The position numbers were made by a program, and so were the translations under genes. Shown in pieces: positions 42,186 to 52,061 of a stretch of 64,000 nt of DNA (positions are counted from its first letter, which is position 1; every line of letters begins with the position of its first letter). Below the pieces are notes generated by a model, which was not told the DNA's origin, searched no databases, and saw nothing but the letters and a program-made list of their open reading frames with translations. Location: assembly GCA_001723765.1 (NCBI GenBank), contig MAYW01000001.1:39255-103254 (forward strand). The letters are read 5' to 3'. This stretch comes from Candidatus Scalindua rubra. GTDB taxonomy: Bacteria; Planctomycetota; Brocadiia; Brocadiales; Scalinduaceae.

Positions 42186-43043
42186 CTAGCTTAATATCTT
42201 ACTTACAGTGTTCCATACCTCTTCTGCTATCTCTTCTTTAGATATTATTTGATTGTTTTTTGAGCATTCAATCGTGAACCAGCTACTATCTCCATTGGCA
42301 AGGTCTGTGTATATGTTTTGCACTCTCTTTAAATATCCTATGTCTTCTTCATGTAAATCTATTTCCGATTTAAATCCTTGTGCATCTTTTACCTTGGTCT
42401 TAATTAATTCTTGTGAAATTTCTATTGGAACATGTAGATAAATAGTAAGATTAGCTCTGGGAATAGCGTAAACTTTATATTCAAGCTCCTCAATCCATTC
42501 AAAAAACTTTTTTCGTTCCTTTACATCACGAATCTTTGCCCCCTGATGTGCCATATTTGAGCAGACATAGCGATTAGATATGATTATGTTTCCTTCATCC
42601 AGCCATTTGTGCATTTGATTTTTTGCCTCCCATCTGTCACCAGCGTAAAGAATCGAAGTGAGATATGGGCTAACTTCATCAGGCCTTGATTCAACATTTT
42701 CTATTCTGTTATTCTCAGGCATGTCGGAGGTGTGGTTTTTTTCTTTGGGAAGTGGATTTTTTTTAAGGTGGTTTCTCAATTCTTGTGGCCAGCCGAATTC
42801 ACCTTTCAAATATCTTTCTATCATATTCGCAAAAAAGGATTTACCATATTGCGGGAAATCCGTCGTTTGTACCTGATAACCTTCTCTCAAAAGTTTTTCC
42901 ACGAGGAGATGAGTTTGAACAGTCTTTCCGCTTCCATCAGTACCTTCAACTACAATAAGTTTACCTTTCTTCACACCAACATTCTGACCTGTCTGAATTG
43001 TCGGTTCTGTCGAGTGGGTGGGCAAGTTATGAGATGAATTCAT
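42186..43043 (-). CDS. Thymidylate kinase-like protein
   Basis: 285 aa. P-loop VVEGTDGSGKTVQTHLL (about 32-48), TDFPQYGKSFFA, the DR(W) motif in YAGDRWEAK, and ISNRYVCSNMAHQGAK, as in dTMP kinases. It is longer than bacterial Tmk (about 210 aa) because of a 30-residue N-terminal tail and an insert of about 45 residues (LRNHLKKNPLPKEKNHTSDM...) between the P-loop and DR motifs. Makes dTDP for DNA synthesis, if active. Monocistronic. Confidence 0.8.
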   Translation of the reverse strand: MNSSHNLPTHSTEPTIQTGQNVGVKKGKLIVVEGTDGSGKTVQTHLLVEKLLREGYQVQTTDFPQYGKSFFANMIERYLKGEFGWPQELRNHLKKNPLPKEKNHTSDMPENNRIENVESRPDEVSPYLTSILYAGDRWEAKNQMHKWLDEGNIIISNRYVCSNMAHQGAKIRDVKERKKFFEWIEELEYKVYAIPRANLTIYLHVPIEISQELIKTKVKDAQGFKSEIDLHEEDIGYLKRVQNIYTDLANGDSSWFTIECSKNNQIISKEEIAEEVWNTVSKILS

Positions 43044-43072
43044 GATTAAAATCCTTTTTTTAACACGAAGAT

Positions 43073-43176
43073 AGATTCCCGATCCCGAAGAGGGACGTGG
43101 TCCCCTCGGGACTTTACGTCCAAGGTCGGGAATGACAATGTATGCTATCTGTCATTCCCGTGAAAAACGGGAATCT
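43073..43176. repeat. ATTCCCG-type palindromic repeat
   Basis: AGATTCCCG (43073-43081) and CGGGAATCT (43168-43176), with inner pairs GTCGGGAATGACA and TGTCATTCCCG. Related to the inner part of the 50458-50654 element. The remaining 43044-43351 stretch has no gene apart from the direct repeat at 43287. Confidence 0.55.
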
Positions 43177-43286
43177 AAAGGTTTAATATAAAATTATGGG
43201 GTTACGGGATAAATTCCAAGAATCCATGTTTACGTACAAACTATTAAAATGTTGATGCTTACATAAATAGTAACAATGCGTATATA

Positions 43287-43309
43287 AAAATCAAATGATT
43301 TGTTGTAAA
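43287..43309. repeat. 23-bp direct repeat flanking the truncated ATPase
   Basis: AAAATCAAATGATTTGTTGT... recurs at 44277-44299 with one mismatch, so the pair brackets the truncated DUF4143 gene. The second copy also holds the -35 box of the htrA promoter. Confidence 0.6.
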
Positions 43310-43351
43310 AGGGGATTTTTCCTGTTTTTACAAATTACTGATGGAAAAGAC

Positions 43352-44227
43352 TTACATTACGTTTAATACGCCACCGCTAATATGAATTAAAAACCTAACA
43401 AGTGGAATTATATGGTTAGGTACAAGTGTTTTATGTTCGGGACTTTTTGTTAAAATGATGCCGTCCTTGTAACGTTGGATCTGCTTAATTTCTTCCGGTC
43501 GAATCTTGTTTGCCCACTTTATTTCTATGGGATAAAATTTATCACCTTGTACTAATGCTATGTCCACTTCACCTTTTACGCCCTTTATATAATAGGTTGG
43601 AGCCCATCGCTTACAATGATCAACGGCCACAGCTTCTACATATGACGCGGCAAATTCATTATCTCTCATATGCGTTAATATATCAGCAAAAGATATTTTG
43701 GGATTTAGATAATTGGATACTGAGTGGTCAATAAAAGGATCACGAAAATATATCTTACGGTTTTTCTTGGGAGCACCACTGAGTTTATGTTCGAGAAGCG
43801 CCTCTTGTATGTAAAGGACATGGATAGATTCCAGTAAATAACAGTAGTCAGAAACTGTTTTATGGTGTTCAATTGAAAGATATTTAGCCAGATTGTTCCA
43901 CGATACTTGACTGTTGTATGTTGCTTTAACACCTTTTAATATCTCAAAGAGGTAATTTTCACTTTTGTTATGCTTTAATATATCTCCGATTATCCATTGG
44001 AGATAAATGTTTATCACACCCCTTGAAATTGTTTTATTCAAATGATAATCAGTAATAGCAGGCAAATAACCACCGTGTAACAGATACTCCAGAAATAATT
44101 CGCTTAACCGCTCATGTTTTTGGCGATAACCAGAAGCTTCTCCTAAGAGAGGTGTCTTAATAATTCTGCTACAAATTGCTTTCAAACTGTTATCTTTTAA
44201 ACATACGAACTCTTTAAAAGAAAGTGG
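43352..44227 (-). pseudogene. DUF4143-type AAA ATPase, 5' part missing
   Basis: About 290 codons from PLSFKEFVCLKDNSLKAICSRI (in frame from 44227, directly after a TAG) to the end GGVLNVM at 43352; the frame with its own start is 43352-44185. Helical lid, winged-helix-like LAKYLSIEHHKTVSDYCYLLESIHVLYIQEALL, DUF4143 and a PD-(D/E)xK-like end (VKGEVDIALVQGDKFYPIEIKWANK). The Walker A and B part that normally precedes PLSFKEF is absent, so it cannot hydrolyse ATP. The nuclease-like end is intact and might still be made. Confidence 0.7.
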
Positions 44228-44292
44228 CTAAAAATTTTTTTCTCTGATTATGTTTAATAATATCAACGCCTACATGAAAATCAAATGCTTTG

Positions 44293-44320
44293 TTGTAAAT
44301 GAAAATATTTTTGTTATAAT
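44293..44320 (+). promoter_or_regulatory. Candidate htrA promoter
   Basis: TTGTAA (44293-44298), 16 bases, TATAAT (44315-44320). The first ATG is 9 bases downstream, the preferred one 15, so the leader would be very short. Confidence 0.45.
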
Positions 44321-44334
44321 GTATACTTATGTAT

Positions 44335-45816
44335 ATGAAATTTTCAAGTTTTTTGAATTGTAAAATAATAATATGCTTTATTTTTCTTGTTATTTTCACT
44401 CAAAGAGTGTTTGCAGAGAATGAAGCCGATAAGTTAAAAAGAGATATTTTAGAATTGGAAAAGATTGCAAATCCATTTGTACAAATCTTCCGAAAGATAT
44501 CAAGTTTAGTTGGGCCTTCAGTAGTAAGTATTGTTGCAGAAGGGGCTTTTGGTACTCATACGGACCCTCACGATAGATTCCCTTCTCCTTTTTTCTCTCC
44601 CAGAGAAAAGGATAAAAAAAGACCAGGCGCTGATAGACCAAGTTTTGGTTCTGGAATTGTGGTAAAAAAAACGGGGTATATTCTTACTAACTTTCACGTT
44701 ATAGATGGTTTTGAAAATGGGAGGATATCCGTAACATTACACAATGGTGATAGGTATGATGCTATGGTTGTTGGTAAGGATTCAAATACTGATCTGGCAA
44801 TTTTAAAGATTGGATGTGATAACCTTAGAGAAGTTACTTTTGGAGACCCAAAGAGTGTAAATGTTGGAGATTGGGTAATTGCAATTGGCAGTCCTTTTGG
44901 ATATAGCCAAACTGTTTCAGCAGGTATAGTAAGTGCAATAGGGAGAACACATGTTACGCCGCTTGCGAAGCCTTTTGCATACGAGAATTTTATTCAAACT
45001 GATGCGGCAATTAATCCGGGCAACAGTGGTGGTCCACTGGTAAATTTGCGCGGAGAAATTATAGGTATTAATTCTGCTATTGCAACACGCACAGGAGGGT
45101 TTCAGGGAGTTGGGTTTGCAATTTCTGTAGAAATTGCAAATGAAGTTATATCTGATCTTATTGAAGAAGGGAGAGTAGTAAGAGGGTATTTAGGTGTAGG
45201 AATACAGGATATAAATGATACTCTAGCTTCATACCTAAATTTAAATGGCAAGAGTGACGTGATGAGAAAATTTAGACTGGATTCTGATAAAGGGGCTTTC
45301 ATATCAGAGGTATGGCAGGACACACCTGCATCAAAAGGAGGGATAAATCCTGGAGACGTCATCATTGAATTTGGAGACCAAAGGGTTTTAAATGTCGATG
45401 ATCTGCAAAGAGCCATAAGGGTCTCAGTTGTTGATAGTAAAGTGAAAGTAAAGGTTATTCGTAATAAAAAAGAAGAAGTGCTGGTTATCAAAATTGATCA
45501 ACAACCTGAAAATATGTCGGGGAAAACATACGTAACTATTAGGCAATTTCTCGAACAAGCAAGTCTTAACTTAGGATTAGCAGTTGAAAATCTGATCTTG
45601 GAAAACGAAAAAGAACATGGAGTCCTTGTAAAACACGTAGAAGCTAACAGCCCAGCGGAAAGAGCAGGTATATTACCTGGTGATATAATATTAAAAGTTG
45701 GTTCTAAGAATGTTAATTCAGTTGAAGAATTTCAGTTAGCGTTGAAGGAGTTTTTAGAAATAGGTTTATCGGTTTCTGTGTTTGTCAAATCGAAGGGTTT
45801 TGTTACCTTGAAATAA
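44335..45816 (+). CDS. HtrA/DegP-type serine protease
   Basis: 493 aa. Signal peptide (NCKIIICFIFLVIFTQRVFA), trypsin-like domain with catalytic His in TNFHVID, Asp in DSNTDLAILK and Ser in NPGNSGGPL, then two PDZ domains (about 290-375 and 400-490, the second with SPAERAGILPGDIILKVG). Removes misfolded periplasmic proteins. A short proline- and charge-rich insert follows the first strand (DPHDRFPSPFFSPREKDKKRPG). Start at 44335 fits the signal peptide better than 44329. The promoter-like boxes lie just upstream. Confidence 0.92.
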   Translation: MKFSSFLNCKIIICFIFLVIFTQRVFAENEADKLKRDILELEKIANPFVQIFRKISSLVGPSVVSIVAEGAFGTHTDPHDRFPSPFFSPREKDKKRPGADRPSFGSGIVVKKTGYILTNFHVIDGFENGRISVTLHNGDRYDAMVVGKDSNTDLAILKIGCDNLREVTFGDPKSVNVGDWVIAIGSPFGYSQTVSAGIVSAIGRTHVTPLAKPFAYENFIQTDAAINPGNSGGPLVNLRGEIIGINSAIATRTGGFQGVGFAISVEIANEVISDLIEEGRVVRGYLGVGIQDINDTLASYLNLNGKSDVMRKFRLDSDKGAFISEVWQDTPASKGGINPGDVIIEFGDQRVLNVDDLQRAIRVSVVDSKVKVKVIRNKKEEVLVIKIDQQPENMSGKTYVTIRQFLEQASLNLGLAVENLILENEKEHGVLVKHVEANSPAERAGILPGDIILKVGSKNVNSVEEFQLALKEFLEIGLSVSVFVKSKGFVTLK

Positions 45817-45839
45817 TGGCACACTGAACTCACTTATTC

Positions 45840-45950
45840 GTAGCGGAGGTCTTCAGACCTCCACCCATCATGTGGATCAATCCCAATGTAAACATTTATA
45901 TAACCAACATTGCCAGTCAACCCATGAGGTGGAAACCAGGTTTCCGCTAC
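45840..45950. repeat. GTAGCGGAGG palindromic repeat (copy 1)
   Basis: GTAGCGGAGGTCTTCAGACC at the left and GGTTTCCGCTAC at the right form an imperfect hairpin between convergent htrA and topA. A 25-bp half unit (GTAGCGGAGGTCTTTAGACC) lies at 54716-54740. Confidence 0.6.
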
Positions 45951-45973
45951 TACTGCTTATATGTAATTTATGG

Positions 45974-48355
45974 TTAAGATTCCGATTCCTCCGTCGTTAC
46001 AGAAGTTAAATCTCTTGTTGTAAAATCGCATTCAGGATAATTTGTACAGCCGTAGAACCACACGCGTTTTTTCCCGCGTCGTTGGACAAGATTACCATTA
46101 CATCCTTCTCGAGGACATTTTACGTCTATTGGTATAGCCTTAGTATTTTTGCACTGTGGATAATTAGAACAGCCTAAAAACTTGCCCATTCTGCTATTTC
46201 GTATGACCATATTACTCCCACATTTTTCGCATTTTTCATCGGTTTTTTGTACTTCGGTTTTTACAACTTTATCACCATCAAGCGACTTTGTGTTTTTGCA
46301 TTCCGGATAGCCCGAACAGGCTAAAAACTTAACGTTTCTACTTGACTTGATCACCATATCTTTACCACACTTATCACATACCTGGCCTGATTTCTCTTGT
46401 TCTATCGGTTTTCCATCTGCATCTAGAGTTGTTGTATTCTTACAGTTGGGAAATCCTGAACAGCCTAGGAATTTACCAATTCTACTCCACCTGATTACCA
46501 TTGGTTTACCGCATAACTGACATGTATATTTACTTTCTTCGGGTGTTTCTTTAACACTGCTCATTTCTATTTTTGCTTTTTCCAGGTCAGATCTGAAGTT
46601 TTTATAGAAATCTTTTAGGACTTTGAGCCAATCTTCATGTATTTCCTCAATCTTATCCAACTTGTCTTCCATTTGGGAGGTAAATTCAACATCAAGAATC
46701 ACAGGGAAATGCTTGATAAGCTTTTCTGTAACTAAAATCCCCAGTTCTGTTGGTTGAAACAACCGTTTTGTTTGCTTTACATAACCGCGTTCTTGTATAG
46801 TTGAGATAATTACTGCATATGTACTGGGTCGTCCGATACCCCTTTTTTCCAATGCTTTTACCAGAGTAGCCTCTGTAAATCTGGGTGGAGGTTGTGTAAA
46901 ATGCTGACTGGGAGTGAGTTTAATAAGATTTAGTGCTTGGCCTGTTTTTAATGGTGGAATATCTTGATCTTGTTTACTCATTTCAGGATATGAGTGTGAT
47001 AAAATTGTATGTCCATCAAAGATTGTGACCCTGCCTTTTGCCTTAAAAATACATTCCCCCGCCAGAACGCGGTCGGGCTGGTTTATCTTATCTTCTTTTG
47101 GATTAGCAGTTATTTCTATTTCCGTAATTGAGTATTTAGCAGGTTTCATCTGGCTCGCAACAAATCTTTCCCATATCAGTTTGTAAAGTTTATATTGATC
47201 TGTCGTTAAAAAGGATTTTATTCTTTCTGGATTTTTTTCTACAGAGGTCGGTCGAATAGATTCATGCCCAAGTTGTGCGCCTTTTTTTGATACAAAAATG
47301 TTTGGTTTGGGAGGTACGTATTCTTTGCCAAATTTTTGTTCTATTACTTCACGGCATGGTTTTATTGCCTGTTCGGAGACGTTAAAAGAATCTGTTCTCA
47401 TATAAGTAATTAGGCCGACAGATCCTTCCTCTCCAAGTTCAATACCTTCGTATAATTGTTGTGCTAATAACATAGTTTTTTTTGTGCTGAATTTTAATCT
47501 TATTGAAGCCTGTTGCTGTAACAGGCTGGTAGTAAATGGAGGTGGAGCGTTGTTGAGTTTAGTACGCTTTGAGACGTTTGTTACTACATACGTAGCGACC
47601 TTTAAAATTTCTTCTAAGTTTCTTGCCTCTTTTTCGTTAGCAATTTCTTTATTTTTGTCATCAATTTTGCATAACTCGGCAAGAAAAACTCCCCCGCCAG
47701 AATGCAGCAGGGCTGGTTTTTCAGGCTTAGAAGTTTTTTTTGTCTCGGTATCTTTTGGTGCGAGTTCTGCCGTGATGTTCCAGTATTCTTGAGACTTAAA
47801 CGCCTTTATTTCTTTCTCTCTTTCTACAATGAGTCTAACGGCTACTGACTGAACTCTTCCAGCACTTAAGCGTTTAGTGATTTTTTTCCAGAGCAAAGGG
47901 CTTATTTGATAACCAACAAGTCTGTCAAGGATCCTGCGCGTTTGTTGTGCGTTGACTTTATCCATATTAATTGGGCATGGCTCCTTGAAAGCCTTTTGAA
48001 TAGCATTCTTCGTTATCTCATTGAAGGTAACACGTCTAATCTTGTTTTCGGATATATTCAGTGCATTGCATAAGTGCCAGGCTATAGCCTCGCCTTCACG
48101 ATCGCGGTCAGAAGCTAAATAAACAAAGTCTGCTTTTTTCGCTTCTTCACGCAACTTTTTGACTATCTCTTTTCTGGCAGAAATTATTCTGTATGTAGGT
48201 GAAAAATTATTTTCAATGTCTACACCGAGACTCTTGCTTGGAAGGTCTCTAACATGACCTATCGAAGAACGAACAGAATAGGATGAACCTAAAAACTTAT
48301 TTATGGTTTTAGCCTTTGCAGGTGATTCTACGATTACGATTGATTTCTTTGCCAT
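45974..48355 (-). CDS. topA: DNA topoisomerase I (type IA)
   Basis: 793 aa. Relaxes negative supercoils. Toprim domain (SIVIVESPAKAKTINKFLG at the start; DRDREGEAIAWHL), active-site tyrosine in GLITYMRTDS (about 318), domain IV, and KRGIGRPSTYA. The C terminus carries four zinc ribbons (CQLCG..., CDKCG..., CEKCG..., CPREGC...). Length and order are normal for bacteria. ATG 48355. Convergent with htrA and divergent from the SurA/PpiD-like gene, with a 370-bp gap. Confidence 0.96.
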   Translation of the reverse strand: MAKKSIVIVESPAKAKTINKFLGSSYSVRSSIGHVRDLPSKSLGVDIENNFSPTYRIISARKEIVKKLREEAKKADFVYLASDRDREGEAIAWHLCNALNISENKIRRVTFNEITKNAIQKAFKEPCPINMDKVNAQQTRRILDRLVGYQISPLLWKKITKRLSAGRVQSVAVRLIVEREKEIKAFKSQEYWNITAELAPKDTETKKTSKPEKPALLHSGGGVFLAELCKIDDKNKEIANEKEARNLEEILKVATYVVTNVSKRTKLNNAPPPFTTSLLQQQASIRLKFSTKKTMLLAQQLYEGIELGEEGSVGLITYMRTDSFNVSEQAIKPCREVIEQKFGKEYVPPKPNIFVSKKGAQLGHESIRPTSVEKNPERIKSFLTTDQYKLYKLIWERFVASQMKPAKYSITEIEITANPKEDKINQPDRVLAGECIFKAKGRVTIFDGHTILSHSYPEMSKQDQDIPPLKTGQALNLIKLTPSQHFTQPPPRFTEATLVKALEKRGIGRPSTYAVIISTIQERGYVKQTKRLFQPTELGILVTEKLIKHFPVILDVEFTSQMEDKLDKIEEIHEDWLKVLKDFYKNFRSDLEKAKIEMSSVKETPEESKYTCQLCGKPMVIRWSRIGKFLGCSGFPNCKNTTTLDADGKPIEQEKSGQVCDKCGKDMVIKSSRNVKFLACSGYPECKNTKSLDGDKVVKTEVQKTDEKCEKCGSNMVIRNSRMGKFLGCSNYPQCKNTKAIPIDVKCPREGCNGNLVQRRGKKRVWFYGCTNYPECDFTTRDLTSVTTEESES

Positions 48356-48725
48356 ATCAAACCTCTTTACTACTAGAGGGGAGGAATGCCATCACATTAG
48401 TTCCATTTGTTAATTATATCCCTTAAGTTTGGGGCACTGACTAAAATTTCTGTGTAATTTTAAGATAAACAAGTTTGTTAATGAAAACAACATAAAGGTT
48501 AAGAATTAAAACAAAGGTGTTGAGGGGTGTCAAGAGTTTTCCGATTAAAATTTATTATATACTTTCAAAAATGTTAAGTTGTCATAGTTAAATTTTACAA
48601 AAAGCAGTTGATAGTTATTGCATTGCTTTATATAATTAAGAATTAGCATTTATTTAAAATTCAGTGTAAAAATAGGTTTTATGAGGCATGATTCGTTGTC
48701 CAGAGATATTTAATGCGAGTTAAAA
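48356..48725. other. Divergent promoter region between topA and the PpiD-like gene
   Basis: No credible ORF. AT-rich with several runs. It must contain both promoters; I see no convincing -35/-10 pair. Confidence 0.5.
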
Positions 48726-50429
48726 ATGCCAGCGACTAATTGGTTTAGAAAAAATCAGAAAAAGCTTTTGGGCATCTTGGTTGTGTTTTTGATGGTGATA
48801 TGGGGAATCGGTCCAGCAGTTGAATATATAGTACCAAAGCCTCCTGTCGGAGAAATCCTTGGTGAAAAAATCTCGCAAGAGGAGTTTAATGATACCGTAA
48901 TCAGATGGGCGAGAGTTTTTTTTAAAGATTCTAAGGTGCCTGTAGCGGAGCAGGTATGGAAGCAGATGGCGCTTGTTCAACAAGCCGAGAATATGGGTAT
49001 ATTTGTGACTAAAGATGAGCTTGCACAAGAAATACATAGTTGGTTTCCCGTTGATCCATTAATTCTTACTAACAAAGAGGAATATCGGCGTATGTTAGGA
49101 AGTGTATTCCATATGACGGAATATCAGTTTGAAAAGACTATTAGGGAATATCTTTTGGCCCTAAAGCTTCGATTCCTTTTAAAAAATTCAGTGAAGATAA
49201 CCAGGGATGAGGCATTTCAGAGGTATATTAAAGAAAACGAAAAGGTAAAGGTAAAATATGTAGCCTTTAAAGCCAGAGATTTTATTAGTAATATTAAAAC
49301 CGAAGAAGATGAAATTAAATCTTTTTATGATAAGTATAGTGGGAATTTTCCAAATGTTGAAGAAGGAATATGGGGATATAAAGAACCCGAGAAGGTCAAG
49401 ATAGAATATGTGATGGCAAGAAATGATGTAATAGAAAAGCAGATTAATATTACTGATGAAGAGATGTACAAATATTATGAAAACAAAAAGAACCTTATGT
49501 TCAAAAAGGAGGCCGAAGATACACTTAAAGATGGGGGAAAATCTGAAGGTGAAGAATCAGGTGGATCTTCTGTGTCAGAATATAAACCGTTTGATGAAGT
49601 AAAAGAACAAATAAAAAATAATATACTACTCAAAAAACGCGAAGCCGTGGTTAACAAACTAATTGCTGATGCCGATGATGAGATATACGAAAATATTGAC
49701 AGAGGAGAATTTATCAGTTTTTCTAAACTCGCAGAGAAATACAACCTTTCGTATAAAGTTCCAACAAACCCTAATGATGGAACAAATTATTTCACAAAAG
49801 AGGAATTGAAAGGAGTGATTATAGATCTGCCGCAATTCGCTCAGTTAGTATTTGATAGGGAAGTAGACGATCCTTCTCTACCCATCAGTTCTTTAGAAGG
49901 GAAGCTTATTTTTAAAGTGTTAGAAAAAATTGATCCTCGTATACCCCCTTATGAAGAAATTCGTGATAAGGTTGCAGAAGATATCCGTTATGAAAAGGCG
50001 TTTAAAAAGGCTGAAATGATTGCAGGGAAATGCCTGGAGAAGATTAATCAAACGTCCTTTGAAGAAGGCGCAAAGTTTATTGAAGAGGAAACAGGCAAAA
50101 TAAAAATTGTAGAAACAGGTTACTTTAGCAGACCCGGTTTTGTTGATGAAGGCAATGATACAGAGGTGTTGGAGCAAGAGAGAGCTAAAATTGCTGATAT
50201 GGCTTTTGATTTAAAAGTTGGAGAATCGGTTGTTGCAATTGATGGTAGAGGAGAAAAAACGTGTTATGTGGTGATGTTGGAGGATAGAAAGAAAGTTGAT
50301 CCAAAAAAGTTTGAAGAGGAAAAGGATTCAATAATAGCAAAATATCTAATCGAAAAGCAATTGGCTTTCTTATCTGAGTGGGAGTCGTGGGTAAGCAAAA
50401 AAACCCAATTAGGGAAAAGTAAAAGTTAA
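48726..50429 (+). CDS. SurA/PpiD-like periplasmic chaperone
   Basis: 567 aa. Short basic N terminus, one TM anchor (about 14-32, LLGILVVFLMVIWGIGPAVEYIV), then the SurA_N_3-type helical chaperone domain (GEILGEKISQEEFNDTVIRWA...QQAENMGIFVTKDELAQEI). A long alternating segment follows, and a C-terminal peptidyl-prolyl-isomerase-like region (FKVLEKIDPRIPPYEEIRDKV). An acidic insert at about 265-280 (GGKSEGEESGGSS). No clear parvulin signature, so isomerase activity is doubtful. Helps outer-membrane proteins fold. Confidence 0.75.
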   Translation: MPATNWFRKNQKKLLGILVVFLMVIWGIGPAVEYIVPKPPVGEILGEKISQEEFNDTVIRWARVFFKDSKVPVAEQVWKQMALVQQAENMGIFVTKDELAQEIHSWFPVDPLILTNKEEYRRMLGSVFHMTEYQFEKTIREYLLALKLRFLLKNSVKITRDEAFQRYIKENEKVKVKYVAFKARDFISNIKTEEDEIKSFYDKYSGNFPNVEEGIWGYKEPEKVKIEYVMARNDVIEKQINITDEEMYKYYENKKNLMFKKEAEDTLKDGGKSEGEESGGSSVSEYKPFDEVKEQIKNNILLKKREAVVNKLIADADDEIYENIDRGEFISFSKLAEKYNLSYKVPTNPNDGTNYFTKEELKGVIIDLPQFAQLVFDREVDDPSLPISSLEGKLIFKVLEKIDPRIPPYEEIRDKVAEDIRYEKAFKKAEMIAGKCLEKINQTSFEEGAKFIEEETGKIKIVETGYFSRPGFVDEGNDTEVLEQERAKIADMAFDLKVGESVVAIDGRGEKTCYVVMLEDRKKVDPKKFEEEKDSIIAKYLIEKQLAFLSEWESWVSKKTQLGKSKS

Positions 50430-50457
50430 GTTTCATAGTATAGGAATTCCCTTTTTG

Positions 50458-50654
50458 GAACCACAGATTTATTCAGTAGTGTCTGGTTAGGTTTTTGCAT
50501 GCGCTGCTTTTGTCATACCCGAATGCTTTTATCGGGTATCTAAGAGGCTCGTTCATCCTAGATTCCCGCTAAAAAAATGCGGGAATGACAGCTTTGGGGC
50601 AATAAATAAAACACGCAAAAACATAACCGGACACTACTGAATAAATCTGTGGTT
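50458..50654. mobile_element. 197-bp MITE with 41-bp terminal inverted repeats
   Basis: Left arm AACCACAGATTTATTCAGTA... and right arm ...TGAATAAATCTGTGGTT are inverted over about 41 bases with three mismatches (AGTGTCTGGTTAGG against AGTGTCCGGTTATG). The centre holds a second hairpin pair of the TGTCATaCCCG/CGGGAATGACA family. Sits between the chaperone and ribF genes. No ORF. Confidence 0.7.
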
Positions 50655-50686
50655 TCTGTTTTTAACTTAAGACTAAGAGGACAAGT

Positions 50687-51634
50687 TTGAATACAATTTT
50701 TGGTATTAAAAAAATACGAAAAAAACTTACTTGGCCTGTCGTTACATTGGGAGTATTTGATGGCGTACATTTAGGCCACCAAAAGATTATTAAAAAAACT
50801 ATAGATCTAGCTAATAAAAAAAGTGGAGAATCAATAGTTTTGACCTTTGATCGTCACCCAAAGAGCTTTCTTTCAAAAAGGCAACAATCCTGCATTACTT
50901 CACTTGAACATAGATTAGTATTATTTGAGCAATTGGGTGTCGATATTACGGTCGTATTGGAATTTAATAAGAAGGTTGCAGAAACCAATGCAGAGGATTT
51001 TATAACTGACCTAATTCATGGTTGGCTTGGAGCCAAAGAAGTTGTGCTTGGTTTTAATTGTTCATTTGGTAAGGATAGAAGAGGCAATGCATCTATGGTT
51101 TGTGATTTTGCAAGAAAATATGGATTTAAAGTAGTTACATGTGAACCTGTAGAATTTGAAGGTGAAATAACAAGCAGTACTACAATACGAGAAAAAATTA
51201 TTCAAGGTGACTTGCAGAAAGCAAAAGGAATGCTAGGAAGGCGTGTTTCAGTATTTGGTACAGTTATTAAAGGTTCTGATCGAGGTAAGGGTTTAGGATT
51301 TCCTACTGCCAACCTTAATCTTCATCATGAGATAAAACCTCCTTCCGGAGTGTATGCTACTAAGGCATTTTTGGCCGGGAAGGAATACAGCGCCATAACT
51401 AACATAGGGAAAAGACCTACATTTGAGGAAAACACGCATGATAATGAACCCTTAGTGGAGGTTTACATAATTGATTTTAATGAATCAATTTATGGGAAGG
51501 ATTTGGAAGTGCAATTCCTTTATAAGTTGAGAGAAGAAACTAAGTTTGAAAGTGTTGACGAATTGAAATTGCAATTAGAGCGAGACAAAATGAGATTTAT
51601 GAACGCATCTTTTAAAAAGGTCTTGACAGAGTAG
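50687..51634 (+). CDS. ribF: Bifunctional riboflavin kinase/FAD synthetase
   Basis: 315 aa. Turns riboflavin to FMN and FAD. N-terminal nucleotidyltransferase domain with GVFDGVHLGHQKII and VLGFNCSFGKDRRG; STTIREKI at the domain end. C-terminal kinase domain with RVSVFGTVIKGSDRGKGLGFPTANL and SGVYATKAF, LVEVYIIDF. The TTG start at 50687 is chosen because GAGG stands six bases upstream. Normal length. Confidence 0.93.
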   Translation: MNTIFGIKKIRKKLTWPVVTLGVFDGVHLGHQKIIKKTIDLANKKSGESIVLTFDRHPKSFLSKRQQSCITSLEHRLVLFEQLGVDITVVLEFNKKVAETNAEDFITDLIHGWLGAKEVVLGFNCSFGKDRRGNASMVCDFARKYGFKVVTCEPVEFEGEITSSTTIREKIIQGDLQKAKGMLGRRVSVFGTVIKGSDRGKGLGFPTANLNLHHEIKPPSGVYATKAFLAGKEYSAITNIGKRPTFEENTHDNEPLVEVYIIDFNESIYGKDLEVQFLYKLREETKFESVDELKLQLERDKMRFMNASFKKVLTE

Positions 51635-51717
51635 GGGTAAGACATATAATGCGCAAGAGACATCTCGGAATTTCTATAACTTGTTGAGATTAAAGAGGTT
51701 ATTCTAATGTTTTCTTA

Positions 51718-51793
51718 GGGCAGATAGCTCAGTTGGTAGAGCACGGGACTGAAAATCCCGGTGTGGCCGGTTCGATTCCGGCTCTGCCCACCA
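51718..51793 (+). tRNA. tRNA-Phe (anticodon GAA)
   Basis: 76 bases including an encoded CCA. Acceptor stem GGGCAGA/TCTGCCC, D loop AGCTCAGTTGGTAGAGC, anticodon arm CGGGA-CTGAAAA-TCCCG, T loop GGTTCGATTCC. All four arms pair well. Confidence 0.97.
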
Positions 51794-51834
51794 AAATAGA
51801 GCGTTGATTTTTTCCCCTGCTTATCGTCGGGTAT

Positions 51835-51860
51835 GCCTGCCCAACGAACGGCAGGCAGGC
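51835..51860. repeat. GC-rich palindrome of the CCTGCCC family
   Basis: GCCTGCC...GGCAGGCAGGC, an imperfect member of the family at 17260, 19189, 21048 and 58492. Upstream of the transketolase fragment. Confidence 0.5.
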
Positions 51861-51909
51861 TTTGTTAAGGGGGGGATTAAATTGTGTCAGCAGAAGAAAA
51901 TATTATACA

Positions 51910-52050
51910 ATGACAGAAATAAAGGCAACTCGCCAAGCATATATTAAATCGCTATTTGAACTGGGCGAGAAAAACAAGGATATTGTTGTACATGATACAG
52001 ACCTTGTGAAAGTGGCCAAGAGAATGGTGAGAAGAAAGAATTCAAAATAA
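51910..52050 (+). pseudogene. Transketolase C-terminal subunit, 5' fragment
   Basis: 46 codons, MTEIKATRQAYIKSLFELGEKNKDIVVHDTDL, equal to the start of split transketolase C-terminal subunits (usual form ...VVLDADLSKS). After DTDLVK the reading departs (VAKRMVRRKNSK) and stops, so only a tenth of the gene remains. Its TAA overlaps the ribosome site of ctpA (AAATAAGGAG), so it could still act as a short coupled leader peptide. Confidence 0.65.
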
Positions 52051-52061
52051 GGAGTGATTTG

